From: CBDCWT01 sp965223305
GTDB taxonomy: Bacteria; Planctomycetota; Planctomycetia; Pirellulales; Pirellulaceae
Direction: 5' to 3'
DNA length: 64,000 nt
NCBI GenBank assembly: GCA_965223305.1
Contig: CBDCWT010000040.1
Location: 1-64,000, forward strand
In this document: piece by piece, positions 62,704 to 64,000 of the stretch
How the letters are laid out: every line of letters starts with the position of its first letter
How positions within the stretch are numbered: position 1 is the first letter of the stretch
Notes under the pieces: generated by a model
The model's database searches: none
Told to the model about the DNA's origin: nothing
What the model saw: only the letters and a program-made list of their open reading frames with translations
Made by a program: the position numbers and the translations under genes

Positions 62704-64000
62704 TGCAGAAATCGTACAGCCGGTCTCAGCCGAGTGGGCTGTTGCCGGCGCAACAGCGAATCTGGGAGCTGCATCACACGTTGGATCAGTCAACCGTGTT
62801 GAACATGAGTTACGGTTTATGGCTGGTTGGCAACGTCCTGTCCGGAAGCAATCGAAGCCGCTTTGCAGGCAGTGCTCGACCATCACCAACTCCTGCGGAC
62901 AGCATATCAGCCGCAAGCGGGACACATTTCCACCCACGTCGTCGCCAACGTGACGCTGGTGTTGCAGCGACACGACCTGCAGTGCTTGTCTCGTGACGAT
63001 CGAATGCAGAAGGTGGCGTCCATGATGCTTGGGGCTGCGCAAACCAAGTTCTGTCTCGCCGAACCTCCACTCGTGCGGGCCGCTTTGCTGAAGTGCTCGA
63101 ATTCGGAGCATGCTCTGCTGTTGTGCTTTCATCACTTGGTGGCAGACGGTTGGTCTTTGGATCTGTTCTCGAGGGAGTTCAGCAAGGCCTATCTAGTGGC
63201 TCTGCAGAATGATGCTCCGTCTGACGCAGCACGCGCCGCAACGCAGTGCGCTGATGTTTGTATGGACCACACCGAATGGCTCGAAAGCGACAGCGCGGAA
63301 ATCGAGAGAGGATGGTGGCGAGGCTGCCTCGAAAATCTGCATATCTCCGAACTGCAACCGTTAGCCGAATGCGAGACGTCTCCGGTCAACTCGAGGTTCG
63401 TACAATCGTCGAGTCATCGCTCTACCTCCCAGCCTAACACCGTCAGTAGAGAGGGCCGCTCTTTCTGACAGTGGTACTCCCTATACGCTGTTGCTCGCGG
63501 GACTAGGAGCGGCGTTGGCAAACCACACGTCACAGGGCAGCGTGCTCGTGGGAACCAACGTCGCCAATCGGTTCGGTCCGGGTGCGTCACGCCTGATGGG
63601 CGCGCACTATGCAACCAGCGTGGTACGGATGTCGCTTCCCGGAGAAGGGTCGATGAGGCGTTACCACAAAGATGTGGCGAGCCGGGTATTCGACGTAATA
63701 CAGAAACGCCTCCCCTACCACGAAGTGTCGCGGCTGATCCATCAGATGCCTTGGTCCTCAGGTTGCCGAGCTATCCCCTCCGACCAACTGGCCGGCTCCC
63801 CAGGTCATGTTGCTCATGGACCAACACCCACTCCACGGCGTGAAGCTTCCTGAAGTCGAGGTTCATCCTCTCTTCGCCGGCCAGCTGCCCGACTGCGAGC
63901 AGGAAGAGAGCGCAGAAGTGGTTCTGGAGGATCGAATTGAAACTTGTCCTGCCAGCGACCTGATCTTCTTTATTCGCGCCCATCCAGCTCGATATACGCT
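62703..64000 (+). CDS. NRPS condensation-domain protein, frameshifted, runs off the right edge
   Basis: It starts at ATG 62703 (TGATG overlap with the NRPS stop) with SYSRSQPSGLLPAQQRIWEL, a typical condensation-domain opening. A surplus G near 62838 (TGTCCGGAAG) breaks the frame. The next frame gives AIEAALQAVLDHHQLLRTAY and the catalytic HHLVADGWSLDLFS. Further single-base shifts near 63395 and 63757 lead to VIALPPSLTPSVERAALSDS, LMGAHYATSVVRMS, then LSPPTNWPAPQVMLLMDQHP to the edge. So three frameshifts in 1.3 kb. Restored, it is an ordinary condensation domain. What follows it lies outside the window. Confidence 0.75.

Overview
The window reads as chromosomal DNA of a planctomycete, most likely of the Pirellulales (Rhodopirellula/Blastopirellula relatives). 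Evidence: LEPR-XLL-type N-termini on exported proteins, a paired DUF1549/DUF1553 cytochrome-type protein and DUF1501 protein, several very long Ser/Thr kinases beside an ECF sigma factor, a BlaI/M56 pair, a cohesin/dockerin-type FG-GAP protein, and dispersed palindromic repeats. No rRNA, convincing tRNA or CRISPR array was seen.

Layout. 1-4.4 kb: the 5' part of a LEPR-XLL protein, a LEPR-XLL/delta-60 remnant, and a blaI-like repressor with an M56 membrane protease that runs through a frameshift into a PDZ domain. 4.6-7.2 kb: a small membrane protein, repeats including a 176-bp MITE-like element, and an exported hypothetical protein. 7.2-15.8 kb: an accessory zone with few intact genes: small hypotheticals, a frameshifted DUF4365 protein, an LRR membrane protein, a ParDE-type toxin-antitoxin pair, a four-helix-bundle remnant and gene fragments. 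15.8-18 kb: an NAD-kinase-like gene paired with an SPFH/band-7 gene. 18.5-24.4 kb: broken IS66 and ISAzo13 transposases flanking an FGE-like gene coupled to a SorC-like regulator. 24.8-34.3 kb: a one-direction signalling locus (kinase, FG-GAP/Calx-beta/dockerin surface protein, small protein, ECF sigma factor, kinase). 34.9-40 kb: a WD40 kinase whose 3' end is replaced by an IS200/IS605 element, then an IS5/IS1182-like element. 40-42.4 kb: hypotheticals and the intact four-helix-bundle gene. 42.4-48.7 kb: an ABC exporter and a PSD1/DUF1501/winged-helix operon. 48.9-52.3 kb: thiC, an MFS transporter and a SIS-domain protein. 52.8-64 kb: the most interesting part, a small non-ribosomal peptide-like biosynthetic cluster that continues past the right edge.

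The biosynthetic region combines a TPP enzyme, a GMC oxidoreductase, a 116-residue internally duplicated small protein, a stand-alone condensation protein, a phytanoyl-CoA-dioxygenase-like hydroxylase, an unusual (half-condensation)-adenylation-carrier-FkbM methyltransferase megaprotein, and a further condensation protein cut by the window edge. The gene spacing (3-12 bp, or a 1-bp TGATG overlap) shows two divergent transcription units starting between 58308 and 58451.

At least nine genes carry single-base frameshifts or stops, while many other long reading frames are intact. For the IS remnants this is ordinary decay. For the NRPS, ECF, DUF4365 and M56 genes it could be either pseudogenisation or residual sequencing error, so the frameshifted genes are annotated across their whole extent and flagged.
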